64,000 nucleotides of DNA from Olavius algarvensis associated proteobacterium Delta 3 (GTDB lineage: Bacteria; Desulfobacterota; Desulfobacteria; Desulfobacterales; CAFBRK01). Of the stretch, positions 36,093 to 44,090 are shown in pieces. Each line of letters starts with the position of its first letter. The first letter of the stretch is position 1. The DNA lies in assembly GCA_903231505.1 (NCBI GenBank), contig CAFBRK010000133.1, positions 124,001-188,000 of the forward strand, given 5' to 3'. Under the pieces are notes generated by a model. That model was not told where the DNA came from and did no database searches. It worked only from the letters and a program-made list of their open reading frames with translations. The position numbers were made by a program, and so were the translations under genes.

Positions 36093-36698
36093 ATGGCTCC
36101 TGAATACGAATTCAAAAAAATATATGATGACTATTATCCAAGGATACTACAATATCTGACTAGGATGGCCGGACCGGATGACGCTGAGGATCTGGCCCAG
36201 GAGGTTTTCGGCAAGATAAACACAGGTCTCGATGGATTTTACGGGAAATCCAGCCTTTCAACCTGGATCTATCGTATCGCGACGAACACCGCCATCGACC
36301 GGTCGCGGTCTGCGGCGCACAGACACGCAACGAAACACGTTGCCATCGAAGAAGGTGCGGATTCTGAAACCGAATGTGTTTTGGAGGACCACCAGCCCCG
36401 TTCCACTGACGAGCTTTTGATTCGAAAGGAAATGAGTGATTGCATCCACGAATATATCGATAAACTGCCTTCTGACTACAAGACCGTTATTGTTCTCAGC
36501 GAACTGGAAGGTCTTGCAAACAAAGAAATTGCCGAAATTCTCAACATCACGTTAGACAATGTAAAGATCAGGCTTCACCGTGCCAGAGCCAAACTGAAGG
36601 CAGTCCTTAATGAAGCCTGCGAGTTTTACCACAACGATCAGAACACCCTTGCCTGCGATCGGAAGCAAGTCCGAATTCTATCTAAACCTCCCAAGTAA
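36093..36698 (+). CDS. ECF-type RNA polymerase sigma factor
   Basis: 201 residues. Region 2 is at about 8-80 (YDDYYPRILQYLTRMAGPDD, EDLAQEVFGKI, SSLSTWIYRIATNTAIDRSRS) and region 4 at about 125-180 (LPSDYKTVIVLSELEGLANK, EIAEILNITLDNVKIRLHRARAKLK). The C-terminal 25 residues after region 4 include one Cys and a basic end. No classic anti-sigma gene follows; instead there are a SHOCT membrane protein and Cys-containing small proteins, so control may be redox-based. It heads a plus-strand operon through 38401. Confidence 0.92.
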   Translation: MAPEYEFKKIYDDYYPRILQYLTRMAGPDDAEDLAQEVFGKINTGLDGFYGKSSLSTWIYRIATNTAIDRSRSAAHRHATKHVAIEEGADSETECVLEDHQPRSTDELLIRKEMSDCIHEYIDKLPSDYKTVIVLSELEGLANKEIAEILNITLDNVKIRLHRARAKLKAVLNEACEFYHNDQNTLACDRKQVRILSKPPK

Positions 36699-36894
36699 TT
36701 GTCGGTCGTTTCCCGTCTCAAGGATTCGCCATCCGTTATAGCCAATTGTTAACAATATCTTTTTTTGTCATCCCCCAAAAAAAATCATTGAATGCGTATC
36801 CTTTCCGATGAAGATTTCGTCTATGGGGGCAGAAGAGACAAAGGAGCGTAAAGAGGATGTCACATTTAATGAGGAAGCCAAGGAGGTATTAGAC

Positions 36895-37158
36895 ATGTAT
36901 GGGTCAGAGTTTGCCTGTTCGTCGTTCTGGTGGATTGTCCCGATTTTTATGATGATTCTGTGTTTTTTCATGATGAGAGGGAGGAGGGGTTCCATGATGT
37001 GCGGTTTTGGCCCGAGCAATTTTGGCAGCCCGCAGGACAAACGTTCGAATTCGGCATTGGAGATCTTCGACAAGCGGTATGCTTCCGGCGAGATAGACAA
37101 GGAGGAATACGAAGAACGAAAACGCACCTTAATCGATACCGTTGAAGGTTCAGCTTAA
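36895..37158 (+). CDS. SHOCT-domain small membrane protein
   Basis: 87 residues with one transmembrane helix (SFWWIVPIFMMILCFFMM) and a C-terminal SHOCT motif (ALEIFDKRYASGEIDKEEYE). The ATG at 36895 is preceded by an ideal AAGGAGG at 8 bp, so the longer in-frame ATG at 36808 is rejected. SHOCT domains are short oligomerisation or protein-contact motifs. Position directly after the ECF sigma gene makes it a candidate membrane partner or anti-sigma-like regulator; this is inference. Confidence 0.8.
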   Translation: MYGSEFACSSFWWIVPIFMMILCFFMMRGRRGSMMCGFGPSNFGSPQDKRSNSALEIFDKRYASGEIDKEEYEERKRTLIDTVEGSA

Positions 37159-37225
37159 ATTTAAACCAGCGTTGACAAGGATTATAGGTGATCGTTCTTT
37201 GTAACATGAATAAGAGGAGGTATGA

Positions 37226-37750
37226 ATGCCGGTTTATTTAAAAGACGTAAACGACTTTCCTGAACTGGAGAGCCTCAAATCGGTTTTGATGATTCCCTGC
37301 AGATTCTGCCCGGCGGCCAGTATGGCTGTGAGGAAAAATCGCCCTTATTTCGAGTTCCTGCGGACCTTTTTAAAGACAGCTTCCTATGAAGAACTCATAG
37401 ACACGATTAAATCTAATCTGGAGGAAAAGGGCGTCAAAACCGACGTGTTCAGGAGTTACCTGCCCCACCAGTTTGTCGTATGCATGTGGACGGTCAGGCG
37501 TCGGAAAAAACTGTTAAAGCGTGCAGCCAAATATGATGCGCTGCTCGTACTGGGTTGTGAAGCCGCGCTGGACACGGTCCATGACGCTGTCAAATCGACT
37601 TCCTGCAAGGTGCTCCAGGGTATGAAAAGCGAAGGTATCATGAGTATACAACCCATGTTTCACAGGCCGTGTAACATATCGCTCGAATTAAACCATGTCA
37701 CTCCGCTTGTTCATCAGGCGGAACATTCCGTGCCGTGGATCAAGTTATGA
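37226..37750 (+). CDS. Conserved hypothetical Cys-containing protein
   Basis: 174 residues with no signal peptide. Notable features are PCRFCPAAS near residue 28, ALLVLGCEAALDTV near 110 and MFHRPCNISLEL near the C-terminus, so six or more cysteines could bind a cluster or metal. I do not recognise the family. AGGAGG precedes the ATG. It lies 67 bp after the SHOCT gene and 65 bp before a carboxymuconolactone decarboxylase-like gene, which suggests a redox or metal-response operon under the ECF sigma factor. Confidence 0.75.
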   Translation: MPVYLKDVNDFPELESLKSVLMIPCRFCPAASMAVRKNRPYFEFLRTFLKTASYEELIDTIKSNLEEKGVKTDVFRSYLPHQFVVCMWTVRRRKKLLKRAAKYDALLVLGCEAALDTVHDAVKSTSCKVLQGMKSEGIMSIQPMFHRPCNISLELNHVTPLVHQAEHSVPWIKL

Positions 37751-37815
37751 TCCAGATCGAATCGGGCTATAAGGTAACTATATTTCCAACAAGTCGTAAA
37801 AAGGAGGAAAAGTAT

Positions 37816-38109
37816 ATGAAACCGATTGCAAACAGAGAAGAACTTTCCCTGGAGGAAAAGACGGAGAATCTTATTGCCATAGGCGCAGCCACAGCAGCAA
37901 ATTGTATCCCGTGCTTTGAATACCTTTATGAAAAGGCCATCACGTCCGGTTTGACAGCAGCAGAGATCAAACGGGCTACGGATATTGCCGGGAAGGTAAA
38001 AAAGGGGGCTCATATGGCACTTGCCAACAGCGTTGATGAACTCATTGGGAGCAAGGAACCTTATGATCTGCCGTGCGAGCAGGTGGCGAATCAATCGTGT
38101 TGCAGTTAG
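37816..38109 (+). CDS. Carboxymuconolactone decarboxylase (AhpD-like) family protein
   Basis: 97-residue all-helical protein with the CxxC motif NCIPCFEYLYEKA and the following EIKRATDIAGKVKKGAH helix, characteristic of small AhpD-like CMD proteins that reduce disulfides or peroxides. It ends in SCCS, an extra vicinal Cys pair. The ATG at 37816 has AAGGAGGAAAAG upstream; longer in-frame starts are not supported. It is probably cytoplasmic and belongs to the ECF operon. Confidence 0.87.
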   Translation: MKPIANREELSLEEKTENLIAIGAATAANCIPCFEYLYEKAITSGLTAAEIKRATDIAGKVKKGAHMALANSVDELIGSKEPYDLPCEQVANQSCCS

Positions 38110-38112
38110 TGT

Positions 38113-38196
38113 CTATAGCTGTTGTCATAAATATGTTCCGATTGAAGGTACGGGTCCGGCGTGTGGTTTCGGAACGGAATTCTGACAATCGCTATA
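38113..38196 (-). repeat. TATAGC inverted-repeat element, complete copy (84 bp)
   Basis: Starts CTATAGCTGTTGTCATAAAT and ends GGAATTCTGACAATCGCTATA. It is the reverse complement of the element at 24510-24585 with a 6-8 bp indel in the middle. It is inserted between two genes of the ECF sigma operon, 4 bp after a stop codon, so it is transcribed with them. Confidence 0.8.
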
Positions 38197-38233
38197 ATGC
38201 CACCGGTAACAGATGAATCAGGAGGAAGTTAAC

Positions 38234-38401
38234 ATGAGCAATTGCGAAAATTGTAAATTTCGAGGGACCTACGACAATAACCCTCGGTCAATATTGGGCA
38301 GATTATGGAAATGGCACATCGGATGGTGCCCCGGCTGGAAATCCTTTACGAAATCCCTGCAGGATGATGAGCGCGCGGAATTGATAGAAAAATACACGTA
38401 G
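38234..38401 (+). CDS. Small Cys-containing conserved protein
   Basis: 55 residues: MSNCENCKFRGTYDNNPRS with a CxxC, then a Trp-rich RLWKWHIGWCPGWKSF and an acidic C-terminal helix. The three Cys and several Trp residues suggest a metal- or redox-binding micro-protein. CAGGAGGAAG lies 6 bp before the ATG, which rules out the in-frame ATG at 38213. It is the last gene of the ECF operon, separated from the CMD gene by the inverted-repeat element. The family name is unknown to me. Confidence 0.7.
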   Translation: MSNCENCKFRGTYDNNPRSILGRLWKWHIGWCPGWKSFTKSLQDDERAELIEKYT

Positions 38402-38772
38402 TTCAGCTCCAGGGAATTAAACACCATATTAATAAAATCATCTCCAGATGCTGCTTGGTCTGCCTTAGCCCGAACATTGCATGAAATCTTTTCAGCAAAT
38501 GTCTAAAAAGAAACAATATCAGCGCTTTAACGTAATTGTTACTGCATAGGGTCGCGATGCAATGTGTCACATTAATAAACTGGTCAACGACCTGAAAAGA
38601 TTTCACCCTGCGGGCCAAACGGAGACCTCCATGGTCGGCGTTATTCGAGATTCGCGGTAGTCGGACTACAGCTTCATCTCGAAGTGCCTTGCCCATGAAG
38701 GTCTCCATTTGGTGCAATATCCGGGTTAGGTCCAATCCGGCTCAGGTGCAGGTTCCCCGCAGGTCCTGTCCA
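38402..38772. other. Intergenic spacer with a dispersed repeat
   Basis: About 370 bp. It holds the second copy of the ~60-bp repeat (38464-38521). A minus-strand frame of 110 codons covers most of it but has no ribosome site or recognised domain; it might be a decayed mobile-element gene. No terminator was identified. Confidence 0.45.
38464..38521 (+). repeat. Dispersed ~60-bp repeat, copy 2
   Basis: TTAGCCCGAACATTGCATGA onward aligns with 18497-18556 through AAAAAGAAACAATATCA. Both copies lie downstream of genes. On the minus strand both can be read as a similar short peptide (KRFHAMFG versus KKFHEMFG). Confidence 0.6.
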
Positions 38773-39972
38773 TTAAGCGTCAAATTCGGCCAATGCCGTC
38801 CGCACGAGACGGCCGATGGCCATCTGCCGGGGGCACATGCGTTCGGCCGGTGCAAAGTCCAGGGCAGCGAGTTTCATTCGGCAGTCGGCGGAGATCCGAT
38901 GGATATGACGGGCCGCACGACGATAATCGCCATAGCTCCGCCAGTACATCAGGGCACGCATAATGTCTCCGATGGGTGCCGCACTGTTCAGGGCCGGTTC
39001 GCAGATGCGGGTGCACCCGCTGCAGTAATCCGCCCGGGTTTCGTCGGCGTAACACTGCAGCAGCTGCTTGTCGCCTTTGGAAAGCCGGGTGCGGTTTAGG
39101 GACGCAGACACGTTCTCCATGAGAATGCTCATGTTCGGCATCTCCGAACAGATGCTCGCGATGTTCGGATCTTCCCAGACCGCTTTCAGTTTGGCCTGGC
39201 CCTGGGTGAACCCTTTCTGCAACAACCGTTCAACCAGTCTCCCCTCGGTTTCGGTGGTTGTCTTCAATGCCCCGCCCCCTTGTGTTTTCATAGCCGTAAG
39301 ACCGATTCCGGCGCGTGAACACGCATCCACGGCCCTTTTCATACCATCGGTGTGCATCAAACGAAAATTATACGACATCATGATACCGTCGATCCAGCCG
39401 AGTCTCGCAGCCCCCATCATACAGGCTTCCATGTTCCGGTGGGTGCTGAATCCGAAGAGCCGGAATTTTCCTTCGGCCTTTTTCTTTTCCGACCAGGCTT
39501 TTTTGGCGTTGTCGAGTTCGTCGATGCCGCTGACACTGTGCACCAGGAAAAGATCCACATAGTCGGTCCGCATCCGCTCCAGGGATTCATCGAGATCGGC
39601 CCCCATGCCCCTAAGGGTCCAGGCATGGGATTTGGTCACCAGAAAAAGCTGTTTGCGGTGCTGCGGATACCGCGCCAGGTATTTTCCGATACGGTTTTCG
39701 CTGTCTCCGCCCATATAGGAATTTGCCGTGTCCCAATACGTCGCGCCCCATTTGAATGCCTGACCCAGCATAATCTGCGGCATGCTCACACTGCCGCCGA
39801 AAGACAGGATGGGTACCTCGACCCCGGTGTTGCCGAACGGGCGGGTGGGCATTGAGCCCGCTTCAAGGGGTGTGTCGGCCCTGCTGTCAAAAGCGGTCAT
39901 GAGGGTTGCGGCAGCTGTGGCGCCGGCTGCCTTGAAAAAATTCCGGCGTGAAAACGTGCTTTTCTGTGTCAT
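38773..39972 (-). CDS. Tat-exported aldo/keto reductase with C-terminal Cys motif
   Basis: 399 residues. A twin-arginine signal (FSRRNFFKAAGATAAATLM) directs a folded protein to the periplasm. The AKR barrel has the tetrad in WDTANSYMGG (Asp, Tyr), LVTKSH (Lys) and LFLVHSV (His). The C-terminal 70 residues contain CYADETRADYCSGCTRICEP, a CxxC-type motif that in related proteins is part of a ferredoxin-like domain. Export of an AKR is unusual, because NAD(P)H is not available in the periplasm, so another donor is likely. The ATG at 39972 has GGGAGACGACG upstream. It is divergent from lrp. Confidence 0.88.
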   Translation of the reverse strand: MTQKSTFSRRNFFKAAGATAAATLMTAFDSRADTPLEAGSMPTRPFGNTGVEVPILSFGGSVSMPQIMLGQAFKWGATYWDTANSYMGGDSENRIGKYLARYPQHRKQLFLVTKSHAWTLRGMGADLDESLERMRTDYVDLFLVHSVSGIDELDNAKKAWSEKKKAEGKFRLFGFSTHRNMEACMMGAARLGWIDGIMMSYNFRLMHTDGMKRAVDACSRAGIGLTAMKTQGGGALKTTTETEGRLVERLLQKGFTQGQAKLKAVWEDPNIASICSEMPNMSILMENVSASLNRTRLSKGDKQLLQCYADETRADYCSGCTRICEPALNSAAPIGDIMRALMYWRSYGDYRRAARHIHRISADCRMKLAALDFAPAERMCPRQMAIGRLVRTALAEFDA

Positions 39973-40296
39973 CGTCGTCTCCCGGTGAGATCTCAAAAGG
40001 GTTGCCGTGCTGTGACCGGCAGATACCTTCCAATCGGTATGGTGTGTATGAGCGCAGAGGTACGACGGACATTCGATGGCAACGGCGTCGTGCAGCGGCC
40101 CTGTGTCGGGGGTTTTGATTCCCGTCTGCCCGTCTTTCCGTGCACCTCCGTCAATACCAAGTAACGTTGGGGACGTCCATGGCTTTATCCATTGGCACGA
40201 AATATTCTAAATAGAAAATTTTTTATTGACATATTTTCTTTATAGATACTACAACAGGTACCAATCTATCTGTATAGAAATTTTCCCGATAGGAGG
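39973..40296. other. Divergent promoter region between the AKR and lrp genes
   Basis: About 320 bp. The right end is strongly AT-rich with TTGACA at 40226-40231 followed by TATAGATACT at 40241-40250, a possible but non-ideal promoter for lrp (short spacing). No gene was seen. Confidence 0.4.
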
Positions 40297-40320
40297 ATGT
40301 GAGAAATCGATCTTGACGCT

Positions 40321-40773
40321 TTGGATAATGACATCATTCGTCTGCTAACCGAGGATGGGCGAATGCCAATCGGTGAAATGGCAAAAAAACTCGATGTGAC
40401 TGCGCCTACCGTTCGAAAACGGATAAAAGTTCTGGAGGAAAAAGGCATATTCAAAATTTCAGGGCTGATCGATCCGCGTCGACATCGAGAAATGATCACC
40501 GCATTGGTTGCCATGAGCGTCCGGTCGGAGGGGAAACTAAATCAGCTATTGGATAAAATCGCCCAGCTGCCGAATGTGGCCTGGGCAGGGGTGGTTACCG
40601 GGCGTTACGATATCATTGCTGAGGTAATCTGTGTGGAAGGGAAGGACGAATTATACCGATTCACGACCGAGACGATTCTGAAGATGGGCAATATCGTAAA
40701 AAGTGAAACATTCATCCTCATGAGATCCCGTAACAACTGGTTGCGATTGCCCAAAGGTGCGGCGGAAATTTAA
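40321..40773 (+). CDS. Lrp/AsnC-family transcriptional regulator
   Basis: About 150-155 residues: an N-terminal winged helix (DGRMPIGEMAKKLDVTAPTV, RKRIKVLEEKGIF) and a C-terminal RAM effector domain (VAMSVRSEGKLNQLLDKIAQ, GRYDIIAEVICVEGKDELYRF). These regulators bind amino acids. The start is uncertain. The family N-terminus (IDLDALDNDII) is present in frame upstream of the TTG at 40321, but the only ATG (40297) is followed at once by TGA. AGGAGG at 40291-40296 is correctly placed for a rare ATC start at 40306. It may control the amino-acid importer downstream. Confidence 0.85.
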   Translation: MDNDIIRLLTEDGRMPIGEMAKKLDVTAPTVRKRIKVLEEKGIFKISGLIDPRRHREMITALVAMSVRSEGKLNQLLDKIAQLPNVAWAGVVTGRYDIIAEVICVEGKDELYRFTTETILKMGNIVKSETFILMRSRNNWLRLPKGAAEI

Positions 40774-40861
40774 TCGATAGAACCATCAGACCATTCTAGT
40801 GTTTGATGACGCTGCATCTTGAATCAGCGAGCGGTATTCAATTTCCGTAGAGGATCAAACG

Positions 40862-41668
40862 ATGAGAAAATTCATTGCCTCAATCCAATTCATCGTGTTC
40901 ATCGGGGTTACCCTGGGGTTCGTTTTGAGCGTTTATGCCGAAGAACCTAAGAAAAGGATCAAAAACAGCTTAGGAATGGAATTTGTTTGGATAACGCCCG
41001 GTAACTTTCTGATGGGAAGCCCTGTAGATGAGCCTGGACGGTATACCGGAGAAATTTTACACACAGTCAATTTGACAAATCCTTTCTATATGCAGACCAC
41101 CGAGGTCACCCAGGCACAATGGCAGGCATTGATGGACAGCAATCCTTCCAGTCACAAACGCTGTGGGGATAACTGTCCGGTGGAACAGGTCTCATGGGAA
41201 GATGCGCAGCGATTCATCCGGAAACTCAATCAGAAGGAAGGCACCGACACGTACAGGCTTCCTACCGAGGCCGAATGGGAATATGCTTGCCGGGCGGGCA
41301 GCACCACCGCTTTTCCCAGCGGCAATATCACAACGCTCCAGTGTGATGTTGACGACAACCTGAATGCCATTAGCTGGTATTGCGGGAACTCGCAAAACCG
41401 GGTGCATCCGGTGGCGGGGAAAAAACCCAACGCATGGGGGCTCTATGACATGCCCGGTAATGTCCAGGAGTGGTGCCAGGACTGGTTTGGGGGTTATCCG
41501 GACGATGAAGTGGTCAATCCGACAGGGCCAGAGAAGGGCTCCTACCGGGTGATGAGAGGCGGCGTCTGGTACAGCCCGGCCCGTGATGTCCGGTGTGCGA
41601 GCCGCTTTGGGAGTCCCCCGCGCTATAGATTTCAGCATATTGGCGTTCGTCTTTGTAGGACACCTTGA
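40862..41668 (+). CDS. Formylglycine-generating-enzyme (SUMF1)-like exported protein
   Basis: 268 residues with a signal peptide ending VYAEE and a single FGE-sulfatase domain: GMEFVWITPGNFLMGSP, MQTTEVTQAQWQALM, CPVEQVSWEDAQRFI, YRLPTEAEWEYACRAG, GLYDMPGNVQEWCQDW and the C-terminal RGGVWYSPARDVRCASR. The catalytic Cys pair of true FGE is not evident, so it is more likely a non-catalytic or differently specific member. It lies 88 bp after lrp and 104 bp before the ABC importer operon. Confidence 0.9.
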   Translation: MRKFIASIQFIVFIGVTLGFVLSVYAEEPKKRIKNSLGMEFVWITPGNFLMGSPVDEPGRYTGEILHTVNLTNPFYMQTTEVTQAQWQALMDSNPSSHKRCGDNCPVEQVSWEDAQRFIRKLNQKEGTDTYRLPTEAEWEYACRAGSTTAFPSGNITTLQCDVDDNLNAISWYCGNSQNRVHPVAGKKPNAWGLYDMPGNVQEWCQDWFGGYPDDEVVNPTGPEKGSYRVMRGGVWYSPARDVRCASRFGSPPRYRFQHIGVRLCRTP

Positions 41669-41772
41669 GTTTAAGCATTCATCCAAATCAAGAACGGGGG
41701 ATTCAGTAAAAGAAGAAGATTGACGAATAATGGTCAAAACACAATTAACAACAGGCAAAAGGGAGGAAGAGA

Positions 41773-42567
41773 ATGAAAGCCGCTAAATTACTTTCGGGCA
41801 TTGTTGCACTGGCTGTTTTTTTCGGTCTTTCGGGGATCGCCTCAGCGGGAACACTCGATGAGATTTTAAAACGGGGCGAGCTCCGTATCGCCTGTCAGAC
41901 CCAGGGTGCGCCGTTCAGTTTCGTAGACAGAAACGGCAATCGGACCGGCAGCTCCGTAGAGCTTTGTGAACTGATCGCCAAAGAGATGGGGGTCAAGGTC
42001 AAGTTCCTCAACTATGACTGGGACGGTCTGATCCCGGCCCTGCTCTCCAAGAAGGCCGACATGCTTGCCGCCGATATGACCCCGACCCTGAAACGGGCCA
42101 TGAAAATCGCTTTTACCGACCCCTATATGTACACCGGCAGCGTGGTGTTCGTGAAGCAGAACAGCCCGATAAAGACGCTGGAAGACATTACCGCCGGGAC
42201 CAAGATGGCCGTTCTGTTGGGCTCGACCGGTGAAAGCGATGCCAAAAAGGTCTTTCCGAACGCTCAATATAAGACATACAAGGGCGGCGGCCCGCTGCTG
42301 ATCAACGCCGTTCTTGCCGGGCACGTCCAGGCCGGGGTGAACGACGGCTCTGCGGTAAGGGGCCAGGTCGCCAGCTTTCCACCCAACAGCGTCCGTATCC
42401 TGGAAGGCCAGTTGTCCCGTTCCCCCCTGGCCTTTGCCGTGCGCTATGATTCTCCGGATCTTCAGAGTTGGCTCAACCTGTTTTTCCTGCACACCACGCT
42501 GGACGGCCGCCTGGGTAAAAACCTGGATTACTGGGTCAATTCACTGGATTGGAAGGAAGACCATTAA
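41773..42567 (+). CDS. Polar amino-acid ABC transporter substrate-binding protein (SBP_bac_3)
   Basis: 264 residues with a signal peptide ending IASAG. The type II periplasmic fold is seen in LDEILKRGELRIACQTQGAP, GSSVELCELIAKEMGVKVKF, DMLAADMTPTLKRAMKIAFT (the Arg that binds the alpha-carboxylate is in TPTLKRA) and AGVNDGSAVRGQVA. AAGGGAGGAAGAG precedes the ATG. Two permeases and an ATPase follow, a complete polar amino-acid importer. The same fold provides the ligand core of the GluR0-like channels nearby. Confidence 0.93.
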   Translation: MKAAKLLSGIVALAVFFGLSGIASAGTLDEILKRGELRIACQTQGAPFSFVDRNGNRTGSSVELCELIAKEMGVKVKFLNYDWDGLIPALLSKKADMLAADMTPTLKRAMKIAFTDPYMYTGSVVFVKQNSPIKTLEDITAGTKMAVLLGSTGESDAKKVFPNAQYKTYKGGGPLLINAVLAGHVQAGVNDGSAVRGQVASFPPNSVRILEGQLSRSPLAFAVRYDSPDLQSWLNLFFLHTTLDGRLGKNLDYWVNSLDWKEDH

Positions 42568-42606
42568 ACGACCTTTGACCTCTCTGTGGCGGGTCACCTG
42601 TTGCCG

Positions 42607-42635
42607 GGTGTGAGCCGGGGGCTCCGGCTCACACC
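42607..42635 (+). other. Perfect intercistronic hairpin after the binding-protein gene
   Basis: GGTGTGAGCCGG (42607-42618) and CCGGCTCACACC (42624-42635) are exact complements around a five-base loop. No T-run follows. Hairpins here in ABC operons often protect the binding-protein mRNA and keep it more abundant than the permease mRNA; that function is inferred. Confidence 0.75.
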
Positions 42636-42678
42636 TCGCTGAATAGAACCCCTGACAAGAAACTTACGGGTATACGAT

Positions 42679-43347
42679 ATGCTTGAAGCCTTCAATTTTA
42701 GAGTCATCTTGGAATATATGCCGCTCTATGGGAAGTGCTTCCTGGCCACCCTTTGGCTGTCTGCCTTGTCGCTGTTTGGAGCGATTCTGGTGGGGATCAT
42801 CGCCTGTGCCATGCGACTGAGTCAATCACGATTCTTGTCCCGCGCAGCCGGTGTTTATATCGAAAGCATCCGCTCCACGCCCTTGCTGGCTCAGCTCTAT
42901 TTCTTCTATTTCGGCCTGCCGACCCTTGGGATCATGCTACCGGAATGGGTGACCGGTGTCTTGGCCCTGACCTTGAACAGCGGGGCCTATTATGCGGAGA
43001 TCATCCGGTCGGGTATCCAGGCCATTCACTTCGGGCAGATAGAAGCCGGAATTGCCTCCGGTTTGAGCTATTTTCAGCGCATGCGCCATATTATCCTGCC
43101 GCAAGCGCTCGGAATGACGATCCGGCCCATGCTGGGGCAGGCCATCGTGCTGGTAAAAGACTCTTCCCTGCTCTCATTGATTTCAATTATGGAGCTGACG
43201 CGGGCCGGCCAGTTGTTGACATCGGAACGATTCATGCCGACGGAAGGATTTCTGACGACAGCCGCCTTTTATCTGATTATCTACTACATGCTCAAAGCCT
43301 TTTCCAACTGGTCGGAAAAACGGCTGATCTTCCAGGAAGCTTATTGA
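42679..43347 (+). CDS. Amino-acid ABC transporter permease 1 (HisM/GlnP-like)
   Basis: 222 residues, about five helices. The EAA loop typical of the HisMQ family is visible as EAGIASGLSYFQRMRHIILPQA, and YIESIRSTPLLAQLYFFYFG is the usual segment after the second helix. It pairs with permease 2, 17 bp downstream. Confidence 0.93.
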   Translation: MLEAFNFRVILEYMPLYGKCFLATLWLSALSLFGAILVGIIACAMRLSQSRFLSRAAGVYIESIRSTPLLAQLYFFYFGLPTLGIMLPEWVTGVLALTLNSGAYYAEIIRSGIQAIHFGQIEAGIASGLSYFQRMRHIILPQALGMTIRPMLGQAIVLVKDSSLLSLISIMELTRAGQLLTSERFMPTEGFLTTAAFYLIIYYMLKAFSNWSEKRLIFQEAY

Positions 43348-43364
43348 ACTGCGAGGAATAAACC

Positions 43365-44033
43365 ATGTGGGGTTTCTATTTTGACGAACTGATGCACAGT
43401 CTTCCCTTTTTTCTCAAGGGCGTCTGGATGACCGTCGCGGTATCCGGATTGAGCTTGATCGCAGGGACGATTGTCGGCTTCATTTGCGGGATCCTGAGGG
43501 CCGGCAGGAACAAAATTCTCCGAGCCGTCATCGGCGCCTGGGTGGACGTCATTCGCGGAACGCCCTTTCTGGTGCAGGTTTTTATCATCTTTTTTATTCT
43601 GCCCAGTGCCGGCATCGAGCTGGAAGCCTTCCCGGCAGCGGTTATTGCACTGAGCAATTTAACAGCCAGTTTCATCTGTGAGATCGTCGCCGGCGGTATC
43701 CTCGCCGTGCCCAAAGGCCAAAGAGAAGCCGCGACCGCCTCCGGGCTCTCTCAATACCAGCAACTCCGATTTATCGTGTTGCCCCAGGCCATGCGAACCA
43801 TTATGCCGCCGCTGGTGGGCCAGTATGTTCTTTTAATAAAAGATTCATCGGTGGTCTCGGCCATTGGCGTGGTCGATATCACCAGGGTCGGGTGGCTGAC
43901 AGTGCAACGCATCCCGGAAGGCCTCATGGTATTCGGCCTTGTGGGGATTTTGTACTTTGCCATCTGTTATCCGTTAATCAATCTGTCGGCTTACATGGAA
44001 AGGCGCATGACGGTCGTGTCCACCAGGCTCTAA
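43365..44033 (+). CDS. Amino-acid ABC transporter permease 2
   Basis: 222 residues, with WVDVIRGTPFLVQVFIIFFI and the EAA loop EAATASGLSYQ-like (REAATASGLSQYQQLRFIVL). It is paralogous to permease 1 and would form the heterodimeric membrane channel with it. The ATPase gene begins 57 bp downstream. Confidence 0.93.
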   Translation: MWGFYFDELMHSLPFFLKGVWMTVAVSGLSLIAGTIVGFICGILRAGRNKILRAVIGAWVDVIRGTPFLVQVFIIFFILPSAGIELEAFPAAVIALSNLTASFICEIVAGGILAVPKGQREAATASGLSQYQQLRFIVLPQAMRTIMPPLVGQYVLLIKDSSVVSAIGVVDITRVGWLTVQRIPEGLMVFGLVGILYFAICYPLINLSAYMERRMTVVSTRL

Positions 44034-44090
44034 AGCGGGGCATGCAACGGCAGTTGCAGGAAACAGTACAACCTTAAGGGGAACAACTAA

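Noticed and set aside
38403-38735. 110-codon minus-strand open frame
   Set aside because: No ribosome site or known domain; it overlaps the dispersed repeat. Kept only as a possible mobile-element relic.
40297-40305. Selenocysteine at the TGA following ATG in the Lrp gene
   Set aside because: No SECIS-like hairpin was seen just after it, and a second-codon selenocysteine has no parallel in the Lrp family; a non-AUG start is simpler.
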